Shown here: positions 6,967-12,959 of the stretch, piece after piece
How the letters are laid out: each line of letters starts with the position of its first letter
Position numbering within the stretch: position 1 is the first letter of the stretch
Assembly (NCBI GenBank): GCA_036514635.1
Contig: DATBWU010000289.1
Coordinates: 1 to 12,959 of the forward strand
Direction: 5' to 3'
Length of the DNA stretch: 12,959 nt
Source of the DNA: DASSFZ01 sp036514635
GTDB taxonomy: Bacteria > Chloroflexota > Anaerolineae > Fen-1058
The notes under the pieces: model-generated
Database searches by the model: none
Told to the model about the DNA's origin: nothing
The model's input: the letters and a program-made list of their open reading frames with translations, nothing else
Position numbers and translations under genes: made by a program

Positions 6967-7407
6967 ATGGACACCTGGCTGCTTCCCTTCGCCTACCTGC
7001 TCCCGCTCGGCCTGCTACTTGTCGCGTGGAGCCTTGCGCCGCCGACCCGCTGGCGCGAGGCCGTACCCGCCGCTATTGTCACGATCATCGCCAGCGCCGT
7101 CGCCTACTACGGATTCGGATTCGCACTCCAGTTTGGCGGCGTGGGCCTGAGCAGCGCGGCGCCAGCGGGTCTGCGCGGCCTCGACAGGGCATGGTCGCCT
7201 TTCGCATCGGGCACAGGGCGATGGTCGCTCTTCGGGCTTGAAGGCTTCTTCTTCGACGCGCAAGGTTCCCCGGCCAGCCTGGTGCTTGTCGAGACACTTG
7301 CGCTGCATCGCCTGCCGCTAGCGATCACGACTGGCCTGATCCCCATCGTCACGCTCACCGAGCGTGCCGATCGCGTGGCGCGCATTGCCTCCATGGGGAT
7401 TGGCTGA
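6967..7407 (+). CDS. Amt-like membrane protein, N-terminal part of a frameshifted gene
   Basis: Encodes 146 residues with hydrophobic segments at ~5-24, 33-56 and 105-130. AYYGFGFALQFGG (46-58) and ETLALHRLPLAITTG followed by TERA resemble the segments of ammonium transporters that carry GYSLAFG and the ...ALAER turn. The frame ends at TGA 7405-7407, right after a GGGG run (7395-7398). Deleting one G continues the protein into the next frame (ASM-GLADRIGVIAAFGMAGAW), giving one 235-residue product together with the piece that ends at 7675. No clear ribosome binding site precedes the ATG. Even when joined, the protein is much shorter than a normal Amt (~400 residues), so the transport role is uncertain. 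Confidence 0.55.
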   Translation: MDTWLLPFAYLLPLGLLLVAWSLAPPTRWREAVPAAIVTIIASAVAYYGFGFALQFGGVGLSSAAPAGLRGLDRAWSPFASGTGRWSLFGLEGFFFDAQGSPASLVLVETLALHRLPLAITTGLIPIVTLTERADRVARIASMGIG

Positions 7408-7675
7408 CCGCATCGGGGTGATAGCCGCATTCGGCATGGCGGGCGCATGGGACGTGTTGGCTATCGGCCTCTTCGCCGATGGCGCATTCGGGAAAGGCTG
7501 GAACGGCGCCGCGCTCGCGAGCGGCGTGCGGGGCTTGCTGGCGAACGACCCCGGCCAATTCAGCGCACAGGCCGCCGCACTCTTCGCACTCGCCCTCTTC
7601 GCGAGCATCGTCTCCGCCGTGACGTTGTTCCCACTCTCGCTCATCACGAAAGCTCGCGGGAGACCCGCCGATTGA
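7364..7675 (+). CDS. Amt-like membrane protein, C-terminal part of a frameshifted gene
   Basis: Continuation in the +1 frame of the gene that starts at 6967. The formal start is a GTG at 7364, but real coding in this frame probably begins at about 7399, after the GGGG run. The key stretch is IGLFADGAFGKGWNG, then GVRGLLANDPGQFSAQ, which matches the late part of Amt transporters (GLFADG...GxxNGV...GLLxGDPGQLxAQ). It is followed by a final hydrophobic helix and a basic tail. The first-frame product lacks this section, so neither fragment is likely to work alone. A sequencing indel in the homopolymer is as likely as a true mutation. Confidence 0.5.
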   Translation: MPIAWRALPPWGLADRIGVIAAFGMAGAWDVLAIGLFADGAFGKGWNGAALASGVRGLLANDPGQFSAQAAALFALALFASIVSAVTLFPLSLITKARGRPAD

Positions 7676-7777
7676 ACCGCAACCCCGCACACAGCGCGCG
7701 GGGCAAGCGGACGCCAAGGTTTTCAAGGGCTTTGCGCTCGCCGGCCCCGCGTCTTTTTGCGAGGTCGCCTCTTCGGA

Positions 7778-7914
7778 TAGTCTCCCTCTTCAGTGTTGGC
7801 AAGCAAACCGGCCTTGTTTCTCACCGCTGAGAACGCGGAGAGCGCCGAGCGACTCAAGAATCTCTGCGATCTCTGCGTGCTCTGCGGTAAGACCAACACT
7901 CTGGGGGGAGACTA
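7778..7914. repeat. MITE-like element with TAGTCTCCC...AGTGTTGG terminal inverted repeats
   Basis: Arms 7778-7800 and 7892-7914 are inverted repeats matching at 18 of 23 positions (TAGTCTCCC outside, AGTGTTGG inside). The element is 137 bp and contains no gene. Its left arm plus the adjoining ~25 bases (7780-7827) recur at 12860-12908. A second palindrome (7821-7890) of the CACCGC...GCGGTGA type is nested inside. It fills most of the 291-bp gap between the Amt-like gene and the phosphoribosyltransferase stop; the flanking 7676-7777 and 7915-7966 hold nothing I recognise. Confidence 0.7.
7821..7890. repeat. TCACCGC...GCGGTAA palindromic repeat, first copy
   Basis: TCACCGC (7821-7827) pairs with GCGGTAA (7884-7890) with one mismatch. 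Its right half (7861-7890) is identical at 26 of 30 positions to 8716-8745. Sequences built on CACCGCAGAG and TCTCTGCGTTCTCTGCGGTG are, from memory, common dispersed repeats in several environmental phyla. The repeated CTCTGCG words are too short and irregular to be a CRISPR array. Confidence 0.65.
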
Positions 7915-7966
7915 CCCGTCTTCGCGGTGAAGAATTTCCCGCCAGGCTTGGGTGAGCCAGAAATCT

Positions 7967-8617
7967 TCAGCCCGATCGCGCCTCGGCCAGATCGGCCAGC
8001 AGTTCGCGCACCTCGGAATCGCTCACCTGCTTGAAGTTCTCGTAGAAACCGCCGACCGAGTCGAAGAAGCCCGGCGCGAGCACGTGCACGATACGATCGG
8101 CCAGCTGCTCCAGGCGTGGGATCGATTCGCCGGCCATGACCGGCGCGGCGGCAATCAACGACTTCGCCTTCTGCGTGCGCAGCGATTGCAGTGCCGCGCA
8201 TATCGTCGCGCCGGTGGCGACGCCGTCGTCGACCACGAGGGCCACCCGATCGCGCACGGCGAGCGGGCGACGCTGCCCCCGATACAGCGCGGCGCGGCGC
8301 TCGAGCTCGTGCTGCGCCTGCTGGGTGACGCGATCGATGTAGTTGCGCGGCACACCCAGGTAATCGATCAGCCGTTCGTCGAGCGTGCGGCTGCCGTCTT
8401 CGGCCAGTGCGCCGATTGCCAGCTCTTCGTTATGCGGCGCGCCGAGTTTACGCGAGAGTGCAACATCCAGCGCCGCATGCAGCGCGAGTGCCACTGCATA
8501 GGCTACGACAACGCCGCCGCGCGGGATTCCCAGAACCAAGAGATTCGGCGTCCCGCGCAGGTCGGCCAACCTGGCGGCCAGTTGCTGCCCGGCATCAACT
8601 CGATCGACGAAGCGCAT
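7967..8617 (-). CDS. Predicted phosphoribosyltransferase (COG1926)
   Basis: A 216-residue protein of the type I phosphoribosyltransferase fold. The PRPP-binding motif VALVVDDGVATGAT is at 125-138 (D130, D131). The N-terminal GIPRGGVVVAYAVA (30-43) is the characteristic loop of the COG1926 group, followed by RKLGAPHNEELAIGA (56-70). The acceptor base or substrate is not known for this group. I start it at ATG 8617 (MRFVDRVDAGQQ), with GAGGCGGG upstream. The open frame runs further upstream to 8845 but crosses a palindromic repeat and overlaps thpR, so that extension is not credible. It is the last gene of the minus-strand cluster with hydrolase and thpR, with a 145-bp gap before it. Confidence 0.85.
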   Translation of the reverse strand: MRFVDRVDAGQQLAARLADLRGTPNLLVLGIPRGGVVVAYAVALALHAALDVALSRKLGAPHNEELAIGALAEDGSRTLDERLIDYLGVPRNYIDRVTQQAQHELERRAALYRGQRRPLAVRDRVALVVDDGVATGATICAALQSLRTQKAKSLIAAAPVMAGESIPRLEQLADRIVHVLAPGFFDSVGGFYENFKQVSDSEVRELLADLAEARSG

Positions 8618-8667
8618 ATCCCGCCTCACGAGGGCATCAATCGCCGCGTGCAGAACAGCGCCGGGTC

Positions 8668-8745
8668 TCACCGCAGAGCGCGCAGACGCCAGAGGCGCGC
8701 AGAGCGATTCGAACATCTCCGCGATCTCTGCGTTCTTTGCGGTGA
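8668..8745. repeat. TCACCGCAGAG...TGCGGTGA palindromic repeat, second copy
   Basis: Perfect 8-bp ends, TCACCGCA (8668-8675) and TGCGGTGA (8738-8745), enclose GCAGAG/CTCTGCG-rich sequence. The right half matches the copy at 7861-7890 at 26 of 30 positions. It lies between thpR and the phosphoribosyltransferase gene in one operon and so would be transcribed as a hairpin. Confidence 0.7.
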
Positions 8746-8762
8746 ATCCTGTGTGCCATCCT

Positions 8763-9347
8763 TCACCGCGCCAGAGGGAGGCGGGCCAGCGACGTGTACA
8801 CCGATCCCCCCGACCCAAGCTCACTCTGGAAGAGCACGATCTCATCGGCGTGCACGTGTCCCAGCAGACCCACCTTCATGTGTTTCACCACCTCGCCCAA
8901 CCGATGCAGGTCTCCCGGCTTCACGTCGCGCGCCGTGCGGCCCAGCGTGAGATGTGGCTGAAAGGTGCGCGATTCGGTCGGATAGCCGAGGGGAGCCGTC
9001 GCCGCCTCGATTGCGCGTTCTAAGGCGTGCAGTGCGCCGGTCGGTTCGTCCACACCGACCCAGATCACACGGGGCCGGATGGAATCGGGGAAGCATCCGG
9101 CATTCATGACATCGAACGGGAACACCCGGATACCGCCGATGGCACGTCGCAACGCCAAGGTGATCGTATCCAGTTGAGCGACGGGAACCTGGCCGAGGAA
9201 CTTGAGCGTGAGATGAACGTTATCCGGCTTCACCCAGCGCACACTGCCCGACGGCGCTTGCTGGCTGAGGCGCGCTTGCACATCGGCCAGGGCGTCGCGC
9301 GTGACCTTGGGCAGCTCGATGGCGATGAAGGCGCGGATCGCATTCAT
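8763..9347 (-). CDS. thpR: RNA 2',3'-cyclic phosphodiesterase (2'-5' RNA ligase family)
   Basis: A 194-residue member of the 2H phosphoesterase family, which opens RNA 2',3'-cyclic phosphates and can join tRNA halves with a 2'-5' bond in vitro. Both catalytic HxT motifs are present: NVHLTLKFLG (43-52, H45, T47) and FQPHLTLGR (129-137, H132, T134). The opening RAFIAIELP (5-13) is also typical. Length is normal. Its ATG overlaps the stop of the upstream alpha/beta hydrolase gene by four bases (ATGA), so translation is probably coupled. The biological substrate in bacteria is not settled. Confidence 0.93.
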   Translation of the reverse strand: MNAIRAFIAIELPKVTRDALADVQARLSQQAPSGSVRWVKPDNVHLTLKFLGQVPVAQLDTITLALRRAIGGIRVFPFDVMNAGCFPDSIRPRVIWVGVDEPTGALHALERAIEAATAPLGYPTESRTFQPHLTLGRTARDVKPGDLHRLGEVVKHMKVGLLGHVHADEIVLFQSELGSGGSVYTSLARLPLAR

Positions 9348-10195
9348 GACGTGGATGAGAACTCGGTTGGAATGGCGCCGGGCCGCTCGGGCGAGACAGG
9401 CGGCCGGCCGATGTGCTCCAACATCAGCCTGTCGAAATCGTCACCGCGATCGTCGATCAACTGGTGGCCTGCGTCGGGCCAGGCGACCAGCCGCGCATCC
9501 GGAATCAGTTGAGCCGCCTGGCGTCCCTGCGCCGGGGGGACGACCATGTCGCGCTCGCCCACCACCACGAGCGTCGGCACACGCAGATCGGCCAGCCGGG
9601 ATTCCAGGTTGGAACTGACCACCGTGCGCAGCGCGCCGACGGCAGCATTGACCGTCGTCGCGCGCAGGTCTTGCTGATTGCGACGGCGCACCGGGTCGCG
9701 CGCCAGTCCCGGCGCGGCGATCAGCCGCATATCGCCCAGCATCGAGAAGAAGGCCTGTTTGCGCATCCAACTGAACAAGCGCCGCGCCAGCGGCGACCGG
9801 AGCAGCAAATGGAGCGATAAACTGAGCTCGCCGTTCACCACCGGGCAGGCGACGATCAACGAGCGCACCTGGCGGGTCAGGGCCAAACTGAGCGCGATCG
9901 TGCCGCCCAGCGAATGACCGACCAGCACGGGCCGCGCAATGCTCATCTGATCGCAAAACGCGCCCACCGTCGCCGTAAAACGCTCCAGCGTGTACCAGCC
10001 GTTGGCCGGTTTATCCGACTCGCCGAAGCCGATCAGGTCGATGGCCCAGGCCTGGTAGCCTACGCGCGCCAGGCGGCTCATGCTGCGCGCCCACATCCGC
10101 CACGACGAAGCCCAACCGTGAATCAACAGCACAGCCGGACCCTGGCCCACTGTCTGATAGTGAAGACGGAGACCGTCGATTGAGACCTGCGGCAT
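9344..10195 (-). CDS. Alpha/beta hydrolase
   Basis: A 283-residue cytoplasmic hydrolase of the alpha/beta fold without signal peptide. LLIHGWASSW (24-33) supplies the oxyanion hole, GHSLGG (93-98) the nucleophile S95, GERD (213-216) the acid D216, and DAGHQL (241-246) the base H244, a complete triad. DLIGFGESDKP (53-63) is the usual motif after strand 4. Residues ~122-180 form a variable cap. The substrate cannot be told: ester, lactone and haloalkane hydrolases share these motifs. It is the first gene of the operon with thpR (4-base overlap) and has a promoter immediately upstream. Confidence 0.88.
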   Translation of the reverse strand: MPQVSIDGLRLHYQTVGQGPAVLLIHGWASSWRMWARSMSRLARVGYQAWAIDLIGFGESDKPANGWYTLERFTATVGAFCDQMSIARPVLVGHSLGGTIALSLALTRQVRSLIVACPVVNGELSLSLHLLLRSPLARRLFSWMRKQAFFSMLGDMRLIAAPGLARDPVRRRNQQDLRATTVNAAVGALRTVVSSNLESRLADLRVPTLVVVGERDMVVPPAQGRQAAQLIPDARLVAWPDAGHQLIDDRGDDFDRLMLEHIGRPPVSPERPGAIPTEFSSTS

Positions 10196-10208
10196 AGGGT
10201 TCGTGGGT

Positions 10209-10217
10209 ATTATAGCA
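10209..10217 (-). promoter_or_regulatory. Extended -10 promoter of the hydrolase-thpR operon
   Basis: On the minus strand TGC-TATAAT (10217-10209) is a perfect extended -10 box. No -35 is visible at 16-18 bases, which extended -10 promoters may not need. Transcription would begin about seven bases before the ATG at 10195, giving a nearly leaderless mRNA; no Shine-Dalgarno sequence fits in that space. The upstream side abuts a MITE-like element. Confidence 0.5.
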
Positions 10218-10227
10218 TAGCCTCGCC

Positions 10228-10375
10228 GGGCCTGAGAGGCTGTCTGAGTCTGAAAACCTCAAAATATGGCGGCTCTGCCCACCGCGTCCTCGCGGCTGCT
10301 TGCGCTCCGCGCGCTGTTCGCGGAGTGGACGCCCGCGAGACGCGGGCTTCGCGCAACTTTTCAGACAGGGCCTGA
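10228..10375. repeat. MITE-like element with CTGTCTGAAAAG ends, copy A
   Basis: The left end has GGCTGTCTGA (10238-10247) and CTGAAAAC (10250-10257). The right end, CTTTTCAGACAGGGCC (10357-10372), reads GGCCCTGTCTGAAAAG on the complement, nearly the same as the ends of the element at 11403-11533. GGGCCTGA occurs directly at both edges (10228-10235 and 10368-10375) and could be a target duplication. The inside holds hairpins CCGCG-TCCT-CGCGG (10282-10295), CTCCGCG-N7-CGCGGAG (10305-10325) and GCCCGCG-AGA-CGCGGGC (10331-10347), and no gene. Confidence 0.65.
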
Positions 10376-10387
10376 CCCTGCACCCGA

Positions 10388-10418
10388 TTGAACCTTAAAA
10401 CCCAGTCCAGTGTATACT
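10388..10418 (+). promoter_or_regulatory. Possible moxR promoter
   Basis: TATACT (10413-10418) is a good -10 box 31 bases before the moxR ATG. TTGAAC (10388-10393) is the best upstream match, but the 19-base spacing is long. It lies directly downstream of the MITE-like element. Confidence 0.35.
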
Positions 10419-10449
10419 ACGCAGCGCCAATTTGATCAAGGAGAGGATC

Positions 10450-11403
10450 ATGAGTTCCGTTCAGGCAATTGGGCAGAAGTTGATCGACAACATCGAGAAA
10501 GTGATCGTCGGTAAACACGACACGGTCGCGTTGGCGACCATCGGCCTGTTATGCCAGGGCCACCTGTTAATCGAAGACGTGCCCGGCGTGGGCAAAACAA
10601 TGCTGGCGAAGACCATCGCCAAATCGATCGGCTGTGTCTTCCGGCGGATTCAGTTTACACCCGATATGCTGCCCAGCGACGTGACCGGCGTGCGCATCTT
10701 CGATCAGAAGACGCGCGAATTTGTTTTTCAGCCCGGCCCGATTATGGCCCAGATCATCCTGGCCGACGAAATCAACCGCGCCACCCCCAAGACGCAATCG
10801 GCGCTGCTGGAGGCGATGGAGGAGCGGCAGGTGACGATCGATGGCGAGACGCACTACCTGGAGCCGCCGTTTATGGTCATCGCCACGCAGAATCCGATCG
10901 AGTACGAAGGCACTTTCCCCCTGCCCGAAGCGCAACGCGACCGCTTCTTGCTCCGCATTCGCATCGGTTATCCCGACCCCCAATCCGAAGTTTCCATCCT
11001 CGACGATCAGCGCACGCGGCATCCGCTCGACACGATCGGCCAGGTCATCGGTGTGGACGAGCTGCTCGCGGCGCAGACCGGCGTGCGCGAGGTGTACGTC
11101 GACGATCTGGTCAAGCGGTACATCGTCGATCTGGTCAACCAGACGCGCCGCCATGACGACGTGTATCTGGGTGCAAGCCCGCGCGGATCGTTGACGCTGC
11201 ATCGCGGGGCGCAGGCGCGCGCCGCGATGGAAGGCCGGGCCTACGCGATTCCCGACGATGTGAAGTACCTCGCGCCGTTCGCGCTGGCGCACCGGCTGAT
11301 CGTCAGCCCATCGGCGCGCATCAAGGACGTCACCGCCGAAAGCCTGCTGCGTGATTTGCTCGCCAGGGTCGCCGTGCCCGGCGGCGTCGTCAAGTCGCAC
11401 TGA
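10450..11403 (+). CDS. moxR: MoxR-family AAA+ ATPase
   Basis: A 317-residue AAA+ ATPase of the MoxR branch, thought to act as a chaperone for metal-cofactor insertion or complex assembly, usually with a VWA/DUF58 partner. The P-loop EDVPGVGKT is at 42-50, Walker B IILADEINRATPKTQSALLEAMEE at ~102-125 (D106, E107; this includes the typical MoxR segment), sensor 1 at IATQNP (144-149), and an arginine-finger region at LPEAQRDRF (158-166). The lid domain fills the C-terminal third. The start is ATG 10450, six bases after AAGGAG (10438-10443); an in-frame TTG at 10432 would include the ribosome binding site in the protein. The DUF58 gene follows after an inverted-repeat element. The symbol is the family name. 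Confidence 0.95.
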   Translation: MSSVQAIGQKLIDNIEKVIVGKHDTVALATIGLLCQGHLLIEDVPGVGKTMLAKTIAKSIGCVFRRIQFTPDMLPSDVTGVRIFDQKTREFVFQPGPIMAQIILADEINRATPKTQSALLEAMEERQVTIDGETHYLEPPFMVIATQNPIEYEGTFPLPEAQRDRFLLRIRIGYPDPQSEVSILDDQRTRHPLDTIGQVIGVDELLAAQTGVREVYVDDLVKRYIVDLVNQTRRHDDVYLGASPRGSLTLHRGAQARAAMEGRAYAIPDDVKYLAPFALAHRLIVSPSARIKDVTAESLLRDLLARVAVPGGVVKSH

Positions 11404-11533
11404 GAGCCTGTCTGAAAAGGCGGGGGCACCGGCTTCAGCCGGTCAAAATGCCGACTAACCCCACTCCGCTTCGCTGCGGGGGCAAGTGAGTCGGCGATCC
11501 GGCTGCAATCCTCCTGCTTTTCAGACAGGCTCT
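11403..11533. repeat. MITE-like element with perfect AGAGCCTGTCTGAAAAG ends, copy B
   Basis: A perfect 17-bp terminal inverted repeat, 11403-11419 and 11517-11533, delimits a 131-bp element between moxR and the DUF58 gene. It begins at the last base of the moxR stop codon. TGA stands at both edges (11401-11403 and 11533-11535), a possible 3-bp target duplication. Inside lie ACCGGCT-TC-AGCCGGT (11428-11443) and GCCGACT...AGTCGGC. On the complement, copy A shares the end sequence CTGTCTGAAAAG. It has no coding capacity. As RNA it would fold into a long stem within the operon transcript. Confidence 0.85.
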
Positions 11534-11556
11534 GAGAGGAATCAGGTCCCCAAAAT

Positions 11557-12837
11557 ATGACTCGCCTGCGAGCCGTCATCATTGTGAGTCTCGTGATGCT
11601 CGTCTTCGGGCTGGCGACCGGCCGGACGATGTTCTATAACGTCTTCTTCCTCATCGCCGCCGTGATCGCCCTGTCGTACGGCTGGGCGTGGAGCGGCGCG
11701 AACTGGCTGCGCATCACGCGCCAGACGCGCTCGCGCCGTGCCCAGGTCGGCCGTCCGATTGACGAGACCTTCCGCCTGCGCAACACGGGGCCGCTGCCGA
11801 AGCTATGGCTGGAAGTGATCGACGCGTCCGATCTGCCCGGCCATCGCGCCAGTCACGTCGCCAACAACATCCCGCCCAATGTCGAGTATGCCTGGTCGGT
11901 GCGGACGTACTGCCTGGAACGCGGGCGTTACCGGCTCGGCCCGATCACACTGGTCAGCACGGACCCGTTCGGGCTGTTCACCATCCGCCGACCGCTGGCA
12001 CACACGACGAACGTCGTCGTCTATCCGGCGACGTTCCATTTGAAGTCGTTCCCGATGCCGGTCGGCACACTGCCCGGCGGCGACGCGCTGCGCCGGCGCA
12101 CGCACCAGATCACGGCCAATGCCGCCGGCATCCGCGAATACTACCCCGGCGACGGCTTCAATCGCATCCACTGGCCCTCCACCGCGCGCAAGGGCCGCCT
12201 GCTGGTCAAAGAGTTCGAACTCGATCCGATGTCCGATGTGTGGGTCTTCCTCGACATGGCGGCGAACGTTCACTTCGGCGACCGACACATCGATCCGAGC
12301 AAGGTGGTTGACGAAACCGGTGGGCGTCGCCCGCCCAAGTTCGAACTGCCGGACAGCACTGAGGAATATTGCATCTCGGTCGCGGCATCGGTCGCCCAAT
12401 ACTTCCTGCGCACCGATCAGTCGCTGGGCCTGGTCGCCGTCGGCCAGATTTGGGAGGTCGTGCAGGCCGATCGTGGCGAGCGGCAGACGTTGAAGATACT
12501 GGAAACGCTGTCGGTGCTGCGCGCCGAGGGCAACATCCCACTCCACGAAATTCTGTACCGCGAGACAACCGGACTGGCGCGCGGATCGACGGTGATTATT
12601 GTGACGCCGTCGACCAACCCGCGCTGGGCGCGCACGGTGCGCCATCTCACCAGTACCGGGCTGCGCGTGGTGGCGATCATTATCGATTCGGAGAGCTTCG
12701 GCGGCAAGGCGGGAACCGCGCAGGTAGTGGCGGAGCTCGAAGTCGCCGGTATCACGCCCATCGTCATCCGGCGCGGATCGAACTGGGCCGAACAGTTCGA
12801 ACGCGTGCAGACGAAGATACCGGCGTTCGGGATGTAA
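11557..12837 (+). CDS. DUF58 domain membrane-anchored protein (VWA-like), MoxR partner
   Basis: A 426-residue protein with two N-terminal membrane helices (~5-22 and 27-46), then a beta-rich region (~55-165), then the DUF58 core with the hallmark REYYPGDGFNRIHWPSTARKG (193-213) and LVKEFELDPMSDVWVFLD (216-233). The last third (~270-405) resembles a von Willebrand A fold (VIIVTPS, VVAIIID). In many bacteria a gene of this type directly follows moxR, and a transglutaminase-like protein often comes next; that region lies outside the window. The function of the pair is not established. The ATG at 11557 has only a distant GAGAGGA, so translation initiation may be weak. The upstream 153 bp is mostly the inverted-repeat element. 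Confidence 0.92.
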   Translation: MTRLRAVIIVSLVMLVFGLATGRTMFYNVFFLIAAVIALSYGWAWSGANWLRITRQTRSRRAQVGRPIDETFRLRNTGPLPKLWLEVIDASDLPGHRASHVANNIPPNVEYAWSVRTYCLERGRYRLGPITLVSTDPFGLFTIRRPLAHTTNVVVYPATFHLKSFPMPVGTLPGGDALRRRTHQITANAAGIREYYPGDGFNRIHWPSTARKGRLLVKEFELDPMSDVWVFLDMAANVHFGDRHIDPSKVVDETGGRRPPKFELPDSTEEYCISVAASVAQYFLRTDQSLGLVAVGQIWEVVQADRGERQTLKILETLSVLRAEGNIPLHEILYRETTGLARGSTVIIVTPSTNPRWARTVRHLTSTGLRVVAIIIDSESFGGKAGTAQVVAELEVAGITPIVIRRGSNWAEQFERVQTKIPAFGM

Positions 12838-12859
12838 CCTCTCTATCCCCCTCCTGATG

Positions 12860-12908
12860 GTCTCCCCCTTCAGTGTTGGCGGGTCGATCGGCCCCCCTTT
12901 CTCACCGG
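12860..12908. repeat. Second copy of the GTCTCCC...CAGTGTTGGC repeat arm
   Basis: The first 21 bases (12860-12880) match 7780-7800 at 20 of 21 positions. Similarity continues through CGGCC and TTTCTCACCG to 12908 with one indel, corresponding to 7801-7827. The matching right arm is not in the window, so the copy is partial, diverged or cut by the window edge. Confidence 0.7.
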
Positions 12909-12912
12909 AGCT

Positions 12913-12945
12913 CTCTCGGAAAGTCCGAGAGGCCGTTTTCTCGTT
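12913..12945 (+). terminator. Possible rho-independent terminator after the DUF58 gene
   Basis: CTCTCGGA (12913-12920), a 3-base loop AAG, and TCCGAGAG (12924-12931) form a perfect 8-bp stem, followed by GCCGTTTTCTCGTTT. It lies 75 bp after the DUF58 stop, inside or next to a repeat copy, so it may be a part of the repeat that also stops transcription. Confidence 0.45.
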
Positions 12946-12959
12946 TGGATCGGCTACCC

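Noticed and set aside
7861..7890. CTCTGCG-rich stretch as a possible CRISPR fragment
   Set aside because: The repeated words are 7-8 bases without spacers of regular length, and the unit is one arm of a palindrome found again at 8716-8745; no cas gene is present.
8618..8845. Upstream extension of the phosphoribosyltransferase to a start at 8845
   Set aside because: The 76 extra residues come from a palindromic repeat and from overlap with thpR; the family begins near MRFxDRxDAGxxLA, matching ATG 8617.
7952..8950. A 332-codon plus-strand open frame opposite the phosphoribosyltransferase and thpR genes
   Set aside because: It runs through two real genes and a repeat on the other strand and shows no known motif.
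10432..10449. TTG start for MoxR at 10432
   Set aside because: The six extra codons would encode the AAGGAG ribosome binding site itself; ATG 10450 is correctly spaced after it.
11803..12645. Long minus-strand open frames opposite DUF58, and 10567-11400 opposite moxR
   Set aside because: Both oppose well-supported genes and give low-complexity, Arg/Ala/Asp-rich translations typical of GC-rich shadows.

Overview
The window is GC-rich bacterial chromosome with densely packed genes on both strands. It also carries many short palindromic repeats between genes. A Chloroflexota (Anaerolineae-like) host is my best guess. The reasons are the kinase style (PASTA-less Hanks kinase, one membrane segment, external TPRs), the unlinked rnc and tpiA, the MoxR/DUF58 pair, the COG1926 phosphoribosyltransferase, and repeats built on CACTGATCACTG, CACGTTTCAC and CACCGCAGAG words. 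No rRNA or tRNA gene is present to confirm it.

Layout. 1-140: left edge with two dispersed repeats. 141-812 (+): ribonuclease III. 827-4268 (all -): a serine/threonine kinase, then triosephosphate isomerase, then a multi-pass HExxH membrane protein. 4269-4453: divergent promoter region. 4454-6409: a compact, lower-GC restriction-modification island. It holds an XRE-domain/beta-class DNA methyltransferase fusion (+) and, tail to tail, a PD-(D/E)XK nuclease-like gene (-). 6429-6908 (-): a Mut7-C RNase/zinc-ribbon protein just upstream of that nuclease. 6967-7675 (+): an ammonium-transporter-like membrane protein split by a one-base frameshift. 7676-7966: a MITE-like palindromic element. 7967-10195 (all -): an operon of alpha/beta hydrolase, RNA 2',3'-cyclic phosphodiesterase (thpR) and COG1926 phosphoribosyltransferase. 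10196-10449: a second MITE-like element and promoters. 10450-12837 (+): MoxR AAA+ ATPase and DUF58 protein, separated by a third inverted-repeat element. 12838-12959: a partial repeat copy and a possible terminator.

The most notable finding is in the R-M island. The nuclease frame stops at a TGA (5933-5935), but the same frame continues for 48 plausible codons and ends 12 bp from the methyltransferase stop. The gene therefore looks like a 207-codon endonuclease broken by one nonsense change (TGG to TGA). The methyltransferase carries its own N-terminal XRE domain. Its ATG sits about where transcription would start from a TTGACT-N17-TAGGCT promoter, with no ribosome binding site, and small palindromes overlap the promoter. 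This suggests a self-regulating, leaderless controller-methyltransferase fusion beside a disabled restriction enzyme.

The other theme is repeats. At least five families of short structured elements occupy almost every intergenic gap: between operon genes (moxR/DUF58, thpR/phosphoribosyltransferase), over a start codon region (rnc) and into a coding 3' end (tpiA). Gene functions are assigned from motifs read by eye; no database search was possible.
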